From Clostridium sp. UBA1056 (GTDB lineage: Bacteria > Bacillota > Clostridia > Clostridiales > Clostridiaceae), in NCBI GenBank assembly GCA_002316385.1, contig DCDL01000061.1, positions 26,367 through 80,031 of the forward strand: a stretch of 53,665 bases of DNA. Reading direction: 5' to 3'. Below, in pieces: positions 25,645-34,958 of the stretch. A model generated the notes under the pieces. It had not been told where the DNA came from and searched no databases. It saw only the letters and a list, made by a program, of their open reading frames with translations. Position numbers and translations under genes: made by a program. Numbering within the stretch: the stretch's first letter is position 1; each line of letters begins with the position of its first letter.

Positions 25645-26433
25645 ATGTACGGTATGTTTTACACAAATAGAAGTGCAATGCAAGCACAGCAGAATAAGCT
25701 AGATTTAGTATCAAACAATATAGCAAACGTAGGAACTGTTGGATATAAGAGATTATCATCTACATTCCAAGACCTTTATACTAGTTCTTTAGAGAGATTG
25801 GGAGTACCAACCTCTAAGAATGCAGATACTAAGCTTTATATTGGTACAGGAGTAAAATCCACTAATGAATCTAGAGTAAAAATTCAAGGAAGCCTAACAG
25901 AGACAAAATTATCTACAGACTTAGCTATAGATGGTAAAGGATTATTTAAGGTATATAAGCAAGATGGAAGTGTAGCTTATACTAGAAATGGAAATTTTAA
26001 AGTAGATGCTATAGGAACTTTAGTAGATAATAATGGATATAGATTATCGATAACTGATGGAGATGGTAAAGAAGTAAATGTACCAGAAGGTCCAATAAAC
26101 TTTTCTAAAGATAAATTTTCTATAGATCCCAATGGAGCTCTATCTCTGGATAATGATGGATATCCTATAAAAATTGGGGATATTAAAACATATGAAACAA
26201 TAGGTGATAGAGACTTTATTTCTGTAGGACAAAGTTTGTTTGTTCCAATAAAAGGAGCTACTGTACTGGAAACTACAGATAGAAACATTTATCAGGGATT
26301 TACAGAAAAATCAAATGTAGATGTATCTACGGAGATGACTGATATGATTGTAGCTCAAAGAGCCTTTCAATTAAATTCATCTGCTTTAAAAACTGCAGAT
26401 GATATGTGGCATATGATAAATAATTTAAGATAG
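25645..26433 (+). CDS. flgG: Flagellar distal rod protein FlgG
   Basis: A protein of 262 residues. The N-terminus MFYTNRSAMQAQQNKLDLVS, then NNIANVGTVGYKR, and the C-terminal helix STEMTDMIVAQRAFQLNSSA match FlgG/FlgF, with a middle domain DLAIDGKGLFKVYKQDGS. It is the second rod paralogue and the last gene of the operon. I chose ATG 25645, which has GAGGAG at 25632-25637; an in-frame TTG at 25630 lies within that site. A strong terminator follows 12 bases after the stop. Confidence 0.88.
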   Translation: MYGMFYTNRSAMQAQQNKLDLVSNNIANVGTVGYKRLSSTFQDLYTSSLERLGVPTSKNADTKLYIGTGVKSTNESRVKIQGSLTETKLSTDLAIDGKGLFKVYKQDGSVAYTRNGNFKVDAIGTLVDNNGYRLSITDGDGKEVNVPEGPINFSKDKFSIDPNGALSLDNDGYPIKIGDIKTYETIGDRDFISVGQSLFVPIKGATVLETTDRNIYQGFTEKSNVDVSTEMTDMIVAQRAFQLNSSALKTADDMWHMINNLR

Positions 26434-26445
26434 ATATAGGAAGAG

Positions 26446-26482
26446 AAAAGAATGAAAGACTCAGTTTTTCATTCTTTTTTTA
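26446..26482 (+). terminator. Intrinsic terminator ending the flagellar operon
   Basis: AAAAGAATGAAA (26446-26457) pairs with TTTCATTCTTTT (26467-26478), followed by more T residues. The stem is AT-rich but perfect, and the T-tract is long. It separates the flagellar operon from the membrane protein gene downstream. Confidence 0.85.
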
Positions 26483-26541
26483 TATTTTAAAACATATAAT
26501 ATACTATTAACAAAAGATAAACTTTAAATAAGAGGAGGGAT

Positions 26542-27338
26542 ATGATGGGGTAGGATATTTATTTGGATGTTTATTAAGTATATTATTTTGGAGGTTTGAC
26601 CGTCATAGCTTAGTTATGAGAATCAGTTTTAAACTTAATGGAAAAATAAAAGATGAGGAATTATTACAAGGGATATATTTTATATTCATAGTAGCATTAG
26701 GAATAGTAGTAAATATCAGTTCTAAAAATGAACTAGTCAATGCTATTGTAGCTTTCTTTGTTATTGAAATAAGTAATAGTGAAGGGAAAACTGTAATTAA
26801 AAGATCGACTGAAAAAAAAGAGTTTTATAATACCTTATCTTTAATTAGTAAGTCACTGATTTGCGGTTTTTTAGCACCTTTAATCTATATTTTAATTATA
26901 GGTAATGGAGGTGGAGTCATGTATACGCTAATATATTATATTAGTGATGATAAAGAATTAAAATTTATGAATAGTATCTTGAATATGTTAAATCTTATTC
27001 CTACTCTTATAGGTGGAATGTTCTTATATATTATCTATGTACTTAGAAATAAAACCTTCAAAATTAATTTTAAAGGAGATTTTTTAATAAATTTATTTAC
27101 TAATCCATTATTAAATATCTATATTTTAGCTGCATATATTGAATCTGTTAACTTTTACTATATACAGGATAAAGGAGTACATTATCTAAAGAGCTATGGA
27201 GTATACAAAGGAAAAATTGATGATTTGTCTGTTAAGGATTTTTTAACTGTGATATATGGAGTATGCTTTATTGTATATATTATATTTTGGATTTATATGA
27301 TAAATAAAGGTTCAATGATAAAATTGTTAATCTCATGA
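26542..27338 (+). pseudogene. Uncharacterised multi-pass membrane protein with a frameshift after the third codon
   Basis: The frame that stays open to TGA 27336-27338 encodes a hydrophobic protein with about six membrane segments (for example GIYFIFIVALGIVVNI, LIPTLIGGMFLYIIYVL, VIYGVCFIVYIIFWIYMI). I do not recognise the family. An internal ATG at 26616 starts 240 residues, but it has no ribosome binding site. Upstream, GAGGAGGGAT precedes ATG-ATG-GGG-TAG at 26542, while the membrane frame reads GVGYLFGCLLSILFWRFDRH through the same region. One extra G in the G4 run 26547-26550 would join them into about 265 residues with a typical N-terminal helix. So this is a single-base loss, a sequencing error or a very recent mutation. 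Confidence 0.6.
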
Positions 27339-27465
27339 AAATATTTTTATATTAATTAGAATAAAATTATATTATAATAGATGATATTTATTTGGAGCTA
27401 TAGTAGACTTCTAAAAGAAAACCTTAATTAATCATTAGCTGATGAATAGAAACTAATAAGTATGA

Positions 27466-27520
27466 AAGTGAAGGGCACATCTTAAAATAAGATTTACCTT
27501 CACTTCTTAAATTTTTACAA
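27466..27520. terminator. Hairpin terminator between convergent genes
   Basis: AAGTGAAGG (27466-27474) pairs with CCTTCACTT (27497-27505), with an inner stem ATCTTA/TAAGAT (27479-27484 and 27488-27493). On the plus strand AAATTTTT follows shortly. It lies between the plus-strand membrane gene and the minus-strand pyrophosphatase gene and may serve both. Confidence 0.6.
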
Positions 27521-29161
27521 CTATTTAATTTGATTTATAACCTCTGTAAGTGGTGGAATAACTTGTTTTTTTCTAGAAACTATCTTATCAAGGTAAGCTG
27601 TTCCTTTATTTAACTTAATGTTAAATGCTCTAGAGAATACTTCTTTATGTTCACCGCAAACAATAAATAGAGAAGAGCTTTTAAATATGTCAGTAACCAT
27701 AAGAATAATAATATCAAATTTACCTTGAGTTACTTTTTCATCCATAAGAGTTTTCAAATCATCAATAAGTGGACTAAAACCATCCATATAAGTAGTAGTT
27801 ATTTGTCCAACTCCTACTTTAAAATTACCAATATTAAAGATTTTAAAATCTTGGTATAAAAGTTCCTTTGGACTTTTTCCTTCTAATGAAGTTCCAGCTT
27901 TAAACATCTCTTGAGCAAACTTTTCTATATCTATACTTGCAATCTCAGCTAATCTCTTTAGAATAATTTCGTCTACAATAGTTGCTGTTGGAGATTTTAA
28001 TAGTAGAGTATCAGAAATAATAGCTCCACATAAAAGCCCAGCCACTTTTTTAGATGGTCTAATTCCATTTTCAAAGAATATGTTAGCAACTATGGTAGAA
28101 GTACTTCCTACAGGCTCATTTCTAAAATATATTGGTTGACCTGTTTGAATATCTCCTATTCTGTGATGATCAATAATTTCTAAGATATTTGCATCTTCAA
28201 GACCATCTACAGATTGAGTTTTTTCGTTATGATCCACTAGAATTACTTTCTTCCTTTGTTGAGTTATTAAGTGATATCTAGAGATACTTCCAACTACTGA
28301 ACCATCTTCATCTAAAACAGGATAACTTCTATATCTAGTTTCTAGCATGATATCTTTGATATCTTCAATGAAGTCATTAGTGGAAAATGTAATTACATTA
28401 TTTTTAGTCATTACATATTCTATAGGAATACTTTGAGGTATTAATCTAGCAGCAGTAAAAGAGTCATACGGAGTACTAATTATAGTACAACCTTTTTCTT
28501 TAGCTAGCTCAATAATTTTTTCAGAAGGAGTAGTATTATTAGTAATAATCATTAATCTAGCATTACACTTTAATACAAACTCCTGAACTACCTCACGATC
28601 ACCACAGATACAAATATCCTCTGCTTCTATTAGGTTTCTATCATTTGGCTCCATCATAGAAACTACAACTTTTCCTTTAAGCTCTAAATTTTCATCTGAT
28701 AAGTAGACAATCTGAGCGGATAGAGTTTCTAAAATGTTACTAAGTTTTGTTTTACTTTTAGCTAAAACATAATTGTCCCATATATCTAGATAGCTAGAAG
28801 CTAAATTTGATACAGATACGATTCCAGCTAGTTTTTCATTAGGATATATAACTGGAAGAGTCTTAATGTTTTTCTTTTTCATTATAGACCAAGCCATTTT
28901 TAAAGAAATATCTGAAGCAATAGGAGCTACTGTATCTATTTTTAAATCCACAATTTGAGGTTTTACGGTTTGAACAAGCTGTGGTGGCTCAACTCCAAAG
29001 TAATCTAGGATAAATTGAGTTTCTCTACTAATTTCTCCTAGTCTAATTGGAATAGCATTAATTCGTTGAGTTTTATTTTTAAACTCCGAATATGCAATTG
29101 CTGCACATATAGAATCAGAATCAGGATTTCTATGTCCTGTTATATATACTTTATCTCTCAT
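27521..29161 (-). CDS. CBS-domain manganese-dependent inorganic pyrophosphatase (family II)
   Basis: A protein of 546 residues. The N-terminal DHH domain has ITGHRNPDSDSICAAIAY with the metal ligands His and two Asp, and later LVDHNEKTQSV and EIIDHHRIGD complete the site. Between them lie a CBS domain (about residues 70-120), a DRTGG-like domain (about 125-240) and a second CBS domain (about 245-300). The C-terminal DHHA2 domain carries the substrate-binding basic residues (ISRKKQVIPPL at the end). Family II enzymes hydrolyse PPi with Mn or Co; the CBS insert confers inhibition by AMP/ADP and activation by diadenosine polyphosphates in related clostridial enzymes. GGAAGG precedes the ATG. It stands alone, apart from the flagellar operon. 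Confidence 0.92.
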   Translation of the reverse strand: MRDKVYITGHRNPDSDSICAAIAYSEFKNKTQRINAIPIRLGEISRETQFILDYFGVEPPQLVQTVKPQIVDLKIDTVAPIASDISLKMAWSIMKKKNIKTLPVIYPNEKLAGIVSVSNLASSYLDIWDNYVLAKSKTKLSNILETLSAQIVYLSDENLELKGKVVVSMMEPNDRNLIEAEDICICGDREVVQEFVLKCNARLMIITNNTTPSEKIIELAKEKGCTIISTPYDSFTAARLIPQSIPIEYVMTKNNVITFSTNDFIEDIKDIMLETRYRSYPVLDEDGSVVGSISRYHLITQQRKKVILVDHNEKTQSVDGLEDANILEIIDHHRIGDIQTGQPIYFRNEPVGSTSTIVANIFFENGIRPSKKVAGLLCGAIISDTLLLKSPTATIVDEIILKRLAEIASIDIEKFAQEMFKAGTSLEGKSPKELLYQDFKIFNIGNFKVGVGQITTTYMDGFSPLIDDLKTLMDEKVTQGKFDIIILMVTDIFKSSSLFIVCGEHKEVFSRAFNIKLNKGTAYLDKIVSRKKQVIPPLTEVINQIK

Positions 29162-29216
29162 GAATAACCTTCCTTTGTACTATCTATTTTATAATTAGTA
29201 TTTTAAATGTTTATTT

Positions 29217-29230
29217 ACTTTATGTAAAGT
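29217..29230. promoter_or_regulatory. Palindrome in the divergent intergenic region
   Basis: ACTTTATGTAAAGT is a 14-base palindrome (two-base centre) between the divergent pyrophosphatase and Ca2+-ATPase genes. It is a candidate binding site for a dimeric regulator, with no other support. In AT-rich DNA such a palindrome can arise by chance. Confidence 0.25.
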
Positions 29231-29324
29231 TAAAGTTTTCATATCATGATGGGATGGTACATATATTTTAATGAAAGATTATTTCTAACTATAAATAAAA
29301 ATAAATTGTTAAGGGGGAGAAAAT

Positions 29325-31874
29325 GTGAATGCTAAAGAATATAGAGGCCTATCTACTAATGAAATAGAAGATAGACTAAAGGAGTATGGATTAAATGAAT
29401 TACAAAGTAAAAAAAGAGTATCACCTATAAAAATATTCTTATCTCAATTTAATGACTTGATTACTTGGATATTGATGGTAGCAACTTTGATATCAGGTTT
29501 TATGGGCGATAAAGCAGATGCTATAACTATTTTAATAATTATAATAATGAATGGAATTTTAGGTTTTGTACAAGAGTATAAAACAGAAAAATCTTTGGAG
29601 CAGTTGAAAAAACTATCATCACCTACAGCTAAGGTAATAAGAAATGGAAAAATTGAGGTTATAAATTCTATATACTTAGTACCGGGAGATTTAGTTATAA
29701 TGGAAAGTGGAGATAGAATACCTGCAGATAGTATATTAGTTGAAGGAAATAATCTTATGATGGACGAATCTCTTCTAACTGGTGAGTCAGTAGGAGTGCA
29801 CAAGAGTCCAGATGATAGCGATAATAATATATATATGGGAACTATTGTTTTAACCGGGAGAGGAAAGGCCAAGGTATATGGAACTGGTATGAACACTGAG
29901 ATGGGTAGAATAGCTCATATGCTTCATTCTATAGAAGATGAGCCTTCTCCATTAAAGGAAAGATTAAATGCCCTTGGAAAAGTACTTGTAGCTCTTTGCT
30001 TGGCTATATGTGCTGTGGTAACTTTTTTAGGTATCTATAGAGGAGAGAATGTCTATGACATGTTTTTATCTGGAGTTAGTTTAGCTGTTGCAGCAATTCC
30101 AGAGGGATTATCAGCTATAGTAACTGTTGCCCTTGCTTTAGGAGTATCTAGAATGCTTAAAAGAAATGCTTTAATAAGAAAGTTGCCAGCAGTTGAAACT
30201 TTGGGATGTACTTCTGTAATATGTAGTGACAAGACTGGAACCTTAACAGAAAATAGGATGACAGTAACAGCACTACTACACAATGGAAAAATCCATGACA
30301 TTGATGAAGATAAAAGCTTTGACCATGATATCTTAAGAAAAATATTTGTGTATTGTAATGATTGTAACTATAACTATTCAGTTAATTCTATGGAAAAGGC
30401 TTTAATGGGAGATCCTACAGAAACTGCCTTAATAAAAGGATTCTTTAAAAAGATTTCTGATGTAGAAGCCTTTAATAATAAAGTAGAAAGAATTTTTGAT
30501 ATACCTTTTGATTCTACAAGAAAAATGATGACAGTAATTGTTAAGGATAAGACTACTAGGAAGGATACATGTTATGTTAAGGGAGCTCCAGAAAGAGTTT
30601 TAGATAGATGCTCACATATATTAGTAAATGGAAGAGTAGAGCCATTAACTATTCCTTATAGAAAAAGTGTGGAAAAGCTTATTGATGATATGTCCTTCAG
30701 AGCTCTTAGATGTATTGCAGGTGCGTATAAGGAGGATAATTTAATTAAGGGAGATAAGGTGGAGAATGGTTTAGTTTTTGTAGGTGTAGCTGGAATCATA
30801 GATCCACCAAGAAAAGAAGTAAAGGATGCAGTTTTAAGATGTAGAGTTGCAGGGATAAAGCCTGTTATGATTACAGGGGATCATAAGAATACAGCATTTG
30901 CAATAGGAAAGGATTTAAATATCTGTAGTGAGAGTAAGGAAGTAATTACAGGAGCTGAACTTGATAGAATAAGTGATAAAGAACTTGAAAAATCTATAGA
31001 TAATTATAGAATATTTGCAAGAGTTAGTCCTAAACATAAATTAAGAATAGTAAAGGCCTTTAAAAGTAGAGGTAATATTGTAGCAATGACTGGTGATGGA
31101 GTTAATGATGCACCTGCTATTAAAGAAGCTGATATTGGAATAGCTATGGGGATTTCAGGAACAGATGTAACGAAAGAAGCTGCATCAATGATATTATTAG
31201 ATGATAATTTTGATACCATTGTAACTGCGGTAGAAGAGGGAAGAGTTATATATGATAACATTAGAAAGTTTATAAGATATCTGTTATCTTGTAACTTAGG
31301 TGAAGTGTTAACTATGTTCTTAGCTTCATTGTTTTATTTAGAAGTGCCACTACTTCCAATTCAAATTTTATTTGTAAATTTAGTTACTGATGGTCTTCCA
31401 GCTATAGCTCTTGGTGTAGATCCTCCAGATAAAAATATAATGTATGAAAAGCCAAGACAAAAGGGAGAAAGTGTCTTTGCAAGAGGGCTAAAAGAAAAGA
31501 TATTAATTAGAGGAGCTTTAATTGGAGTTTGTACTGTTCTCGCATTTCTAGCAGGTAAATACTATGGATATACATTAGAAGTTTGTAGAACTTTAGCTCT
31601 TGGAACTTTGATTTGCTCTCAGTTAATTCATGTATTTGAATGTAGAAGTGAAAAGTATTCTTTGTTTGAAATCAATCCATTCACTAATATGTATCTAATT
31701 GGTTCAGTTACTATTTCTATAATAGCACTTCTATTAATAATTTATGTACCTATACTACAAGGTATATTCCATACTATGCCTATAGGTGTTGGTCAGTGGG
31801 CAATTATAGTATTTTTCTCAGGAATAATATCCTTTATTAATAGCATTGCTACCTTTGTAGGAAATAGATCATAG
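29325..31874 (+). CDS. P-type ATPase, type IIA, probably calcium-transporting
   Basis: A protein of 849 residues with the full P-type layout. TGES of the actuator domain is at residues 152-155, the phosphorylation site DKTGTLT starts at D302, and the hinge TGDGVNDAPA is at 589-598. M4 has VAAIPEGLSAIVTVAL, with PEGL as in type II pumps, and M6 has NLVTDGLPAIALGVDPPD, close to bacterial PacL/SERCA-like pumps. There are ten predicted membrane helices. GTG 29325 is used because AAGGGGG lies at 29311-29317; ATG 29323 hits a stop at once. Ca2+ is the likely substrate, but Na+ or Mn2+ cannot be excluded. A strong terminator follows. Confidence 0.88.
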   Translation: MNAKEYRGLSTNEIEDRLKEYGLNELQSKKRVSPIKIFLSQFNDLITWILMVATLISGFMGDKADAITILIIIIMNGILGFVQEYKTEKSLEQLKKLSSPTAKVIRNGKIEVINSIYLVPGDLVIMESGDRIPADSILVEGNNLMMDESLLTGESVGVHKSPDDSDNNIYMGTIVLTGRGKAKVYGTGMNTEMGRIAHMLHSIEDEPSPLKERLNALGKVLVALCLAICAVVTFLGIYRGENVYDMFLSGVSLAVAAIPEGLSAIVTVALALGVSRMLKRNALIRKLPAVETLGCTSVICSDKTGTLTENRMTVTALLHNGKIHDIDEDKSFDHDILRKIFVYCNDCNYNYSVNSMEKALMGDPTETALIKGFFKKISDVEAFNNKVERIFDIPFDSTRKMMTVIVKDKTTRKDTCYVKGAPERVLDRCSHILVNGRVEPLTIPYRKSVEKLIDDMSFRALRCIAGAYKEDNLIKGDKVENGLVFVGVAGIIDPPRKEVKDAVLRCRVAGIKPVMITGDHKNTAFAIGKDLNICSESKEVITGAELDRISDKELEKSIDNYRIFARVSPKHKLRIVKAFKSRGNIVAMTGDGVNDAPAIKEADIGIAMGISGTDVTKEAASMILLDDNFDTIVTAVEEGRVIYDNIRKFIRYLLSCNLGEVLTMFLASLFYLEVPLLPIQILFVNLVTDGLPAIALGVDPPDKNIMYEKPRQKGESVFARGLKEKILIRGALIGVCTVLAFLAGKYYGYTLEVCRTLALGTLICSQLIHVFECRSEKYSLFEINPFTNMYLIGSVTISIIALLLIIYVPILQGIFHTMPIGVGQWAIIVFFSGIISFINSIATFVGNRS

Positions 31875-31925
31875 TAATTGGCTATACATCAGATAAAACT
31901 TAATATATCCACGTGTAAATAGTCT

Positions 31926-31970
31926 CTTATCATAAAATATATAAATTATTTTATGATAAGGGATTATTTT
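31926..31970 (+). terminator. Intrinsic terminator of the P-type ATPase gene
   Basis: CTTATCATAAAATA (31926-31939) is perfectly complementary to TATTTTATGATAAG (31947-31960), with T-rich sequence after. The rest of the stretch to 32293 holds a 33-codon open fragment (32102-32203) and the fliB leader and nothing else that I recognise. Confidence 0.85.
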
Positions 31971-32101
31971 ATTTGGATATTTTTTACTTAATATAAATAG
32001 GCCAATGGTTATAGTTTCTAGATTATGAATTTTTGTTTATATCCTGTGTACATTACTTTAAATTATGCTATTCTTATAATTAAATTGCATTCTAATTATA
32101 A

Positions 32102-32203
32102 GAGAGTTATGTTTCCTCTAGGCGATCCAAATCTAGTAGTACCAATAGATTGAAAGCTCAAGAACATAAAAATATAAAAACATACGAAAGATTAATGAAA
32201 TAA
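32102..32203 (+). other. 33-codon open fragment without a start codon
   Basis: Immediately after an in-frame TAA, the frame reads a basic tail, SKSSSTNRLKAQEHKNIKTY, and stops at TAA 32201. There is no ATG near its beginning. It has the look of the C-terminal end of a lost gene, but the length is too small to exclude chance. It is the only coding-like sequence between the ATPase and the methylase genes. Confidence 0.25.
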
Positions 32204-32293
32204 ATAATGATTTTATTCGTATATATTAATTATTATAAAGAAAATTCTAAGAGTATCGATAGATATAATAGCTATAAAATTAGGAGGACTATT

Positions 32294-33532
32294 ATGGAGC
32301 AACATAAGAGAAGCTTATTAATACCACAATACTTTAAGAATTTTACTTGTATAGGATCTGACTGTGAAGATAGTTGCTGTATTGGATGGAGAGTAGATAT
32401 TGATCATAATACATACAAAAAATATAGAAGTTTAAAAGATAGTAAGTTAACTCCTTTAATAAAGAAAAATATATCCAGAAATCGTTCTGGTAATAATGAA
32501 AGTACCTATGCAAAAATCAATTTAGAAGAAGGTCGCTGTCCATTTTTGGATGAGAAGAAGTTATGTAAAATTCAGTTAGAGAAAGGGCACACTTATTTAT
32601 CAAATGTGTGCACTGTATATCCAAGGATAACAAATAGCATAGATGGAACTTTAGAGAAATCTCTTACTATGTCATGTCCTCAAGCTGTAAGGATTGCATT
32701 ATTAAATCCACAACCTATGGAATTTGATCAATGTGATGAATCAGTGGATACAACTAATATCATATTCCATAAATTTAATGTTAATGATATTAATATGTTA
32801 CCAAAAGGAAGTAAATACTTTTGGGATCTAAGAATATTCACAATATCTATATTACAAAACAGAGATTATGAAATTTGGGAGAGATTGATTATATTAGGAC
32901 TGTTTACCCAAAAAGTTCAAGAAGTTATTGATAACAACAAAATAAACAATATACCTGAAGTGATAGAATTATACTCTAGCTACATTGAAAAAGGTATATT
33001 AAAGTGTAATCTAAAAGAAATTCCAACTGAAAGTTTTATTCAAATGAAACTACTAAAAGAAATTGCTGATATAAAAATTTTAAGTGGAGCAAATAGTAGA
33101 CGATATAAAGAGTGTTTTTTAGAATTTTTAAATGGAATGAATTATGACGATGCTGTGAAGATAGATGAAATATGGCATAGATATACAAGTGCCTATGAAA
33201 ACTACTATTCGCCATTTATAAATCAGCATGATTATATACTGGAAAATTATATAGTAAACCATGTATTTAAAAATGCCTTCCCTTTAACAAATTCCAAATC
33301 GATGTTTAATGCATATATGATGCTAGTAATACACTATTCGCTAATAAAAATGCACTTAGTAGGAATTTCTGCATATAATAAAGGGTTAACAGTTGAATTA
33401 GTGGTAAAATTAATTCAATCATTTTCAAAAACTGTAGAGCATAACTCAACTTATTTAAAAAATATTGAAAATTTAATGGAAAGCAATGGATTTAATACTA
33501 TGGCTTATATGGCTATATTGTTAAAAAATTAG
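32294..33532 (+). CDS. fliB: Flagellin lysine N-methylase, FliB type
   Basis: A protein of 412 residues. It opens with LLIPQYFKNFTCIGSDCEDS and then CCIGW, the FliB pattern, with Cys 19, 24, 28 and 29; further cysteines are at 82, 91 (CPFLDEKKLC), 106 and 128. These form the conserved cysteine cluster of the family, perhaps a metal or iron-sulphur site. FliB methylates surface lysines of flagellin in Salmonella. It lies apart from the flagellar operon and has its own context. ATG 32294 is preceded by GGAGG at 32282-32286, whereas the frame upstream (from 32207) lacks a suitable site. Combined with pse genes it implies that flagellin here may be both glycosylated and methylated. Confidence 0.85.
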   Translation: MEQHKRSLLIPQYFKNFTCIGSDCEDSCCIGWRVDIDHNTYKKYRSLKDSKLTPLIKKNISRNRSGNNESTYAKINLEEGRCPFLDEKKLCKIQLEKGHTYLSNVCTVYPRITNSIDGTLEKSLTMSCPQAVRIALLNPQPMEFDQCDESVDTTNIIFHKFNVNDINMLPKGSKYFWDLRIFTISILQNRDYEIWERLIILGLFTQKVQEVIDNNKINNIPEVIELYSSYIEKGILKCNLKEIPTESFIQMKLLKEIADIKILSGANSRRYKECFLEFLNGMNYDDAVKIDEIWHRYTSAYENYYSPFINQHDYILENYIVNHVFKNAFPLTNSKSMFNAYMMLVIHYSLIKMHLVGISAYNKGLTVELVVKLIQSFSKTVEHNSTYLKNIENLMESNGFNTMAYMAILLKN

Positions 33533-33584
33533 GTTTGGGAAAATGAAGAAAATATTATACTATTTATATTGAATGTATCTATAT

Positions 33585-33648
33585 AAAAAATGCCTTATTG
33601 TAAAAATGTTTATACATTTTGCAATAAGGTATTTTTATCTTTTTTTCT
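33585..33648 (+). terminator. Terminator after fliB
   Basis: AAAAAATGCCTTATTG (33585-33600) pairs with CAATAAGGTATTTTT (33622-33636), with additional pairing of AAAATG and CATTTT inside. A T-rich tract follows. The stretch up to the lrgB stop at 33872 shows no gene. Confidence 0.85.
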
Positions 33649-33871
33649 TATAGTAATACATAACCGTTCTTTTGAAAGCTACATTTTTATCTAGAGATAA
33701 GATAATAAGTTTATCACACTTTAATTTACTTCCTTTTTAATTTGTAAAAAATAAACTTTTAATTAAAATTATCTAATTTTGCTTTTAAAGTTCTGTTATA
33801 TATGATAATTACATAGTACAACTGTTATCTAACACCTTCATATAGGATAGATGTGTTATAGTCTCTATAGA

Positions 33872-34564
33872 TCAGATAAAATTAGCAAATATTGATGCTC
33901 CAACTACTGTGAGTAATCCAGATACTACTATGGCTAGGCTACTCATAGCACCTTCAATTTCTCCCATTTCCATTGCCTTTGCAGTTCCAATGGCATGGGA
34001 AGCTGTTCCTATGGCAATTCCTTTGGCAATGGGCTCATGGATATGAAAAATCTTACAAGTTATTTCAGCAATTATATTTCCAAGGATACCAGTTACAATA
34101 ATAACAGCTACTGTAATTGTTACAATCCCATTTAGCTCTTCTGAAATTCCCATGCCTATAGCCGTAGTAATTGACTTTGGCAGTAATGTTACATATTGCT
34201 CATGGGTAAACTGAAAAACCAAAGAAAATAAAAATATGCTGGTTAGACTAGATACTACCCCTGAAAAAATTCCTAGCATAATAGCTTTTAAATTATTTTT
34301 TAGCAAATCAAGTTGTTGATATAGTGGAATTGCCAAACATACCGTAGCAGGAGTTAATAAATAGCTTAAATATTTTGCTCCATTATTATAACTTTCAAAA
34401 TCTACTCCATAAATAACAACAGTTATCATTACAAATATAATGGAAATAAGTAAAGGATTAAAAATTGCCTTATTAAATTTTTTCTTTAAGAATAAACCTA
34501 GTTCATATCCAACAATACTAACTACTACTCCAAAGAATACTGAATTACATAATAAATCTTTCAA
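33872..34564 (-). CDS. lrgB: LrgB/CidB family membrane protein
   Basis: A protein of 230 residues with about seven membrane segments. The signatures are LLPKSITTAIGMGISEELNG and the glycine/alanine-rich GIAIGTASHAIGTAKAMEMG, GEIEGAMSSLAIVVSG, all characteristic of the LrgB family. With LrgA it forms a membrane complex once described as an antiholin system and now, in several Firmicutes, shown to carry pyruvate. It overlaps the end of lrgA by 4 bases, so the two are made together. No LytTR-type regulator is adjacent; a FadR-type GntR gene lies upstream instead. Confidence 0.92.
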   Translation of the reverse strand: MKDLLCNSVFFGVVVSIVGYELGLFLKKKFNKAIFNPLLISIIFVMITVVIYGVDFESYNNGAKYLSYLLTPATVCLAIPLYQQLDLLKNNLKAIMLGIFSGVVSSLTSIFLFSLVFQFTHEQYVTLLPKSITTAIGMGISEELNGIVTITVAVIIVTGILGNIIAEITCKIFHIHEPIAKGIAIGTASHAIGTAKAMEMGEIEGAMSSLAIVVSGLLTVVGASIFANFI

Positions 34565-34920
34565 TTTTTATTCCTTCTTTCTAACTTAATAATTAGTTGA
34601 GTAACTTTACCTGTTATAGCCATAACAATTATTGTAGTTAAGATAGTTATGATAATAACAGGAATAAAGATATCTTTAAGCATGTCCCAAGAAACTAGTA
34701 AACCAACTGCTGCAGGTATAAACATTAAGGGCATAATTTCTATCAAAAAAGTTCCTGTATCTTTTACTTGATCAAGGGAAATTATCTTTGTTTTTAGTAG
34801 GAAAAGCATGATAATTAAACCATATATACTTGCTGGAATAGGTAAAGGAATAAAATATTTTAGTACTTCTCCAACAAAAGTCACTGTTAAGATAATCCCA
34901 AATTGCCGAATATATTTCAT
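34561..34920 (-). CDS. lrgA: LrgA/CidA family membrane protein
   Basis: A protein of 119 residues with four predicted transmembrane helices, the normal size. Conserved stretches are PLPIPASIYGLIIMLFLLKT and MPLMFIPAAVGLLVSWD, typical of CidA/LrgA holin-like proteins. The partner LrgB follows with a 4-base overlap. The promoter and a FadR-type operator lie directly upstream, so this operon is probably controlled by the neighbouring GntR protein. Possible jobs are pyruvate or other small acid transport or control of autolysis. AAAGGGATG serves as the ribosome binding site. Confidence 0.9.
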   Translation of the reverse strand: MKYIRQFGIILTVTFVGEVLKYFIPLPIPASIYGLIIMLFLLKTKIISLDQVKDTGTFLIEIMPLMFIPAAVGLLVSWDMLKDIFIPVIIITILTTIIVMAITGKVTQLIIKLERRNKN

Positions 34921-34933
34921 ATAAACATCCCTT

Positions 34934-34958
34934 TCTAAATTGGTGCTACCAATTTAGA
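34934..34958. promoter_or_regulatory. FadR/GntR-type operator at the lrgA start site
   Basis: TCTAAATTGGT-GCT-ACCAATTTAGA is a perfect 11-base inverted repeat with a 3-base centre. The core TGGTNNNACCA matches the operator type of the FadR subfamily of GntR regulators. It begins right after the -10 box of the lrgA promoter (minus strand), where bound protein would block initiation. The adjacent FadR-type gene is the obvious candidate. Confidence 0.8.

Noticed and set aside
29444..29896. 150-codon minus-strand frame opposite the P-type ATPase
   Set aside because: Antisense of conserved P-type ATPase sequence, no start context.
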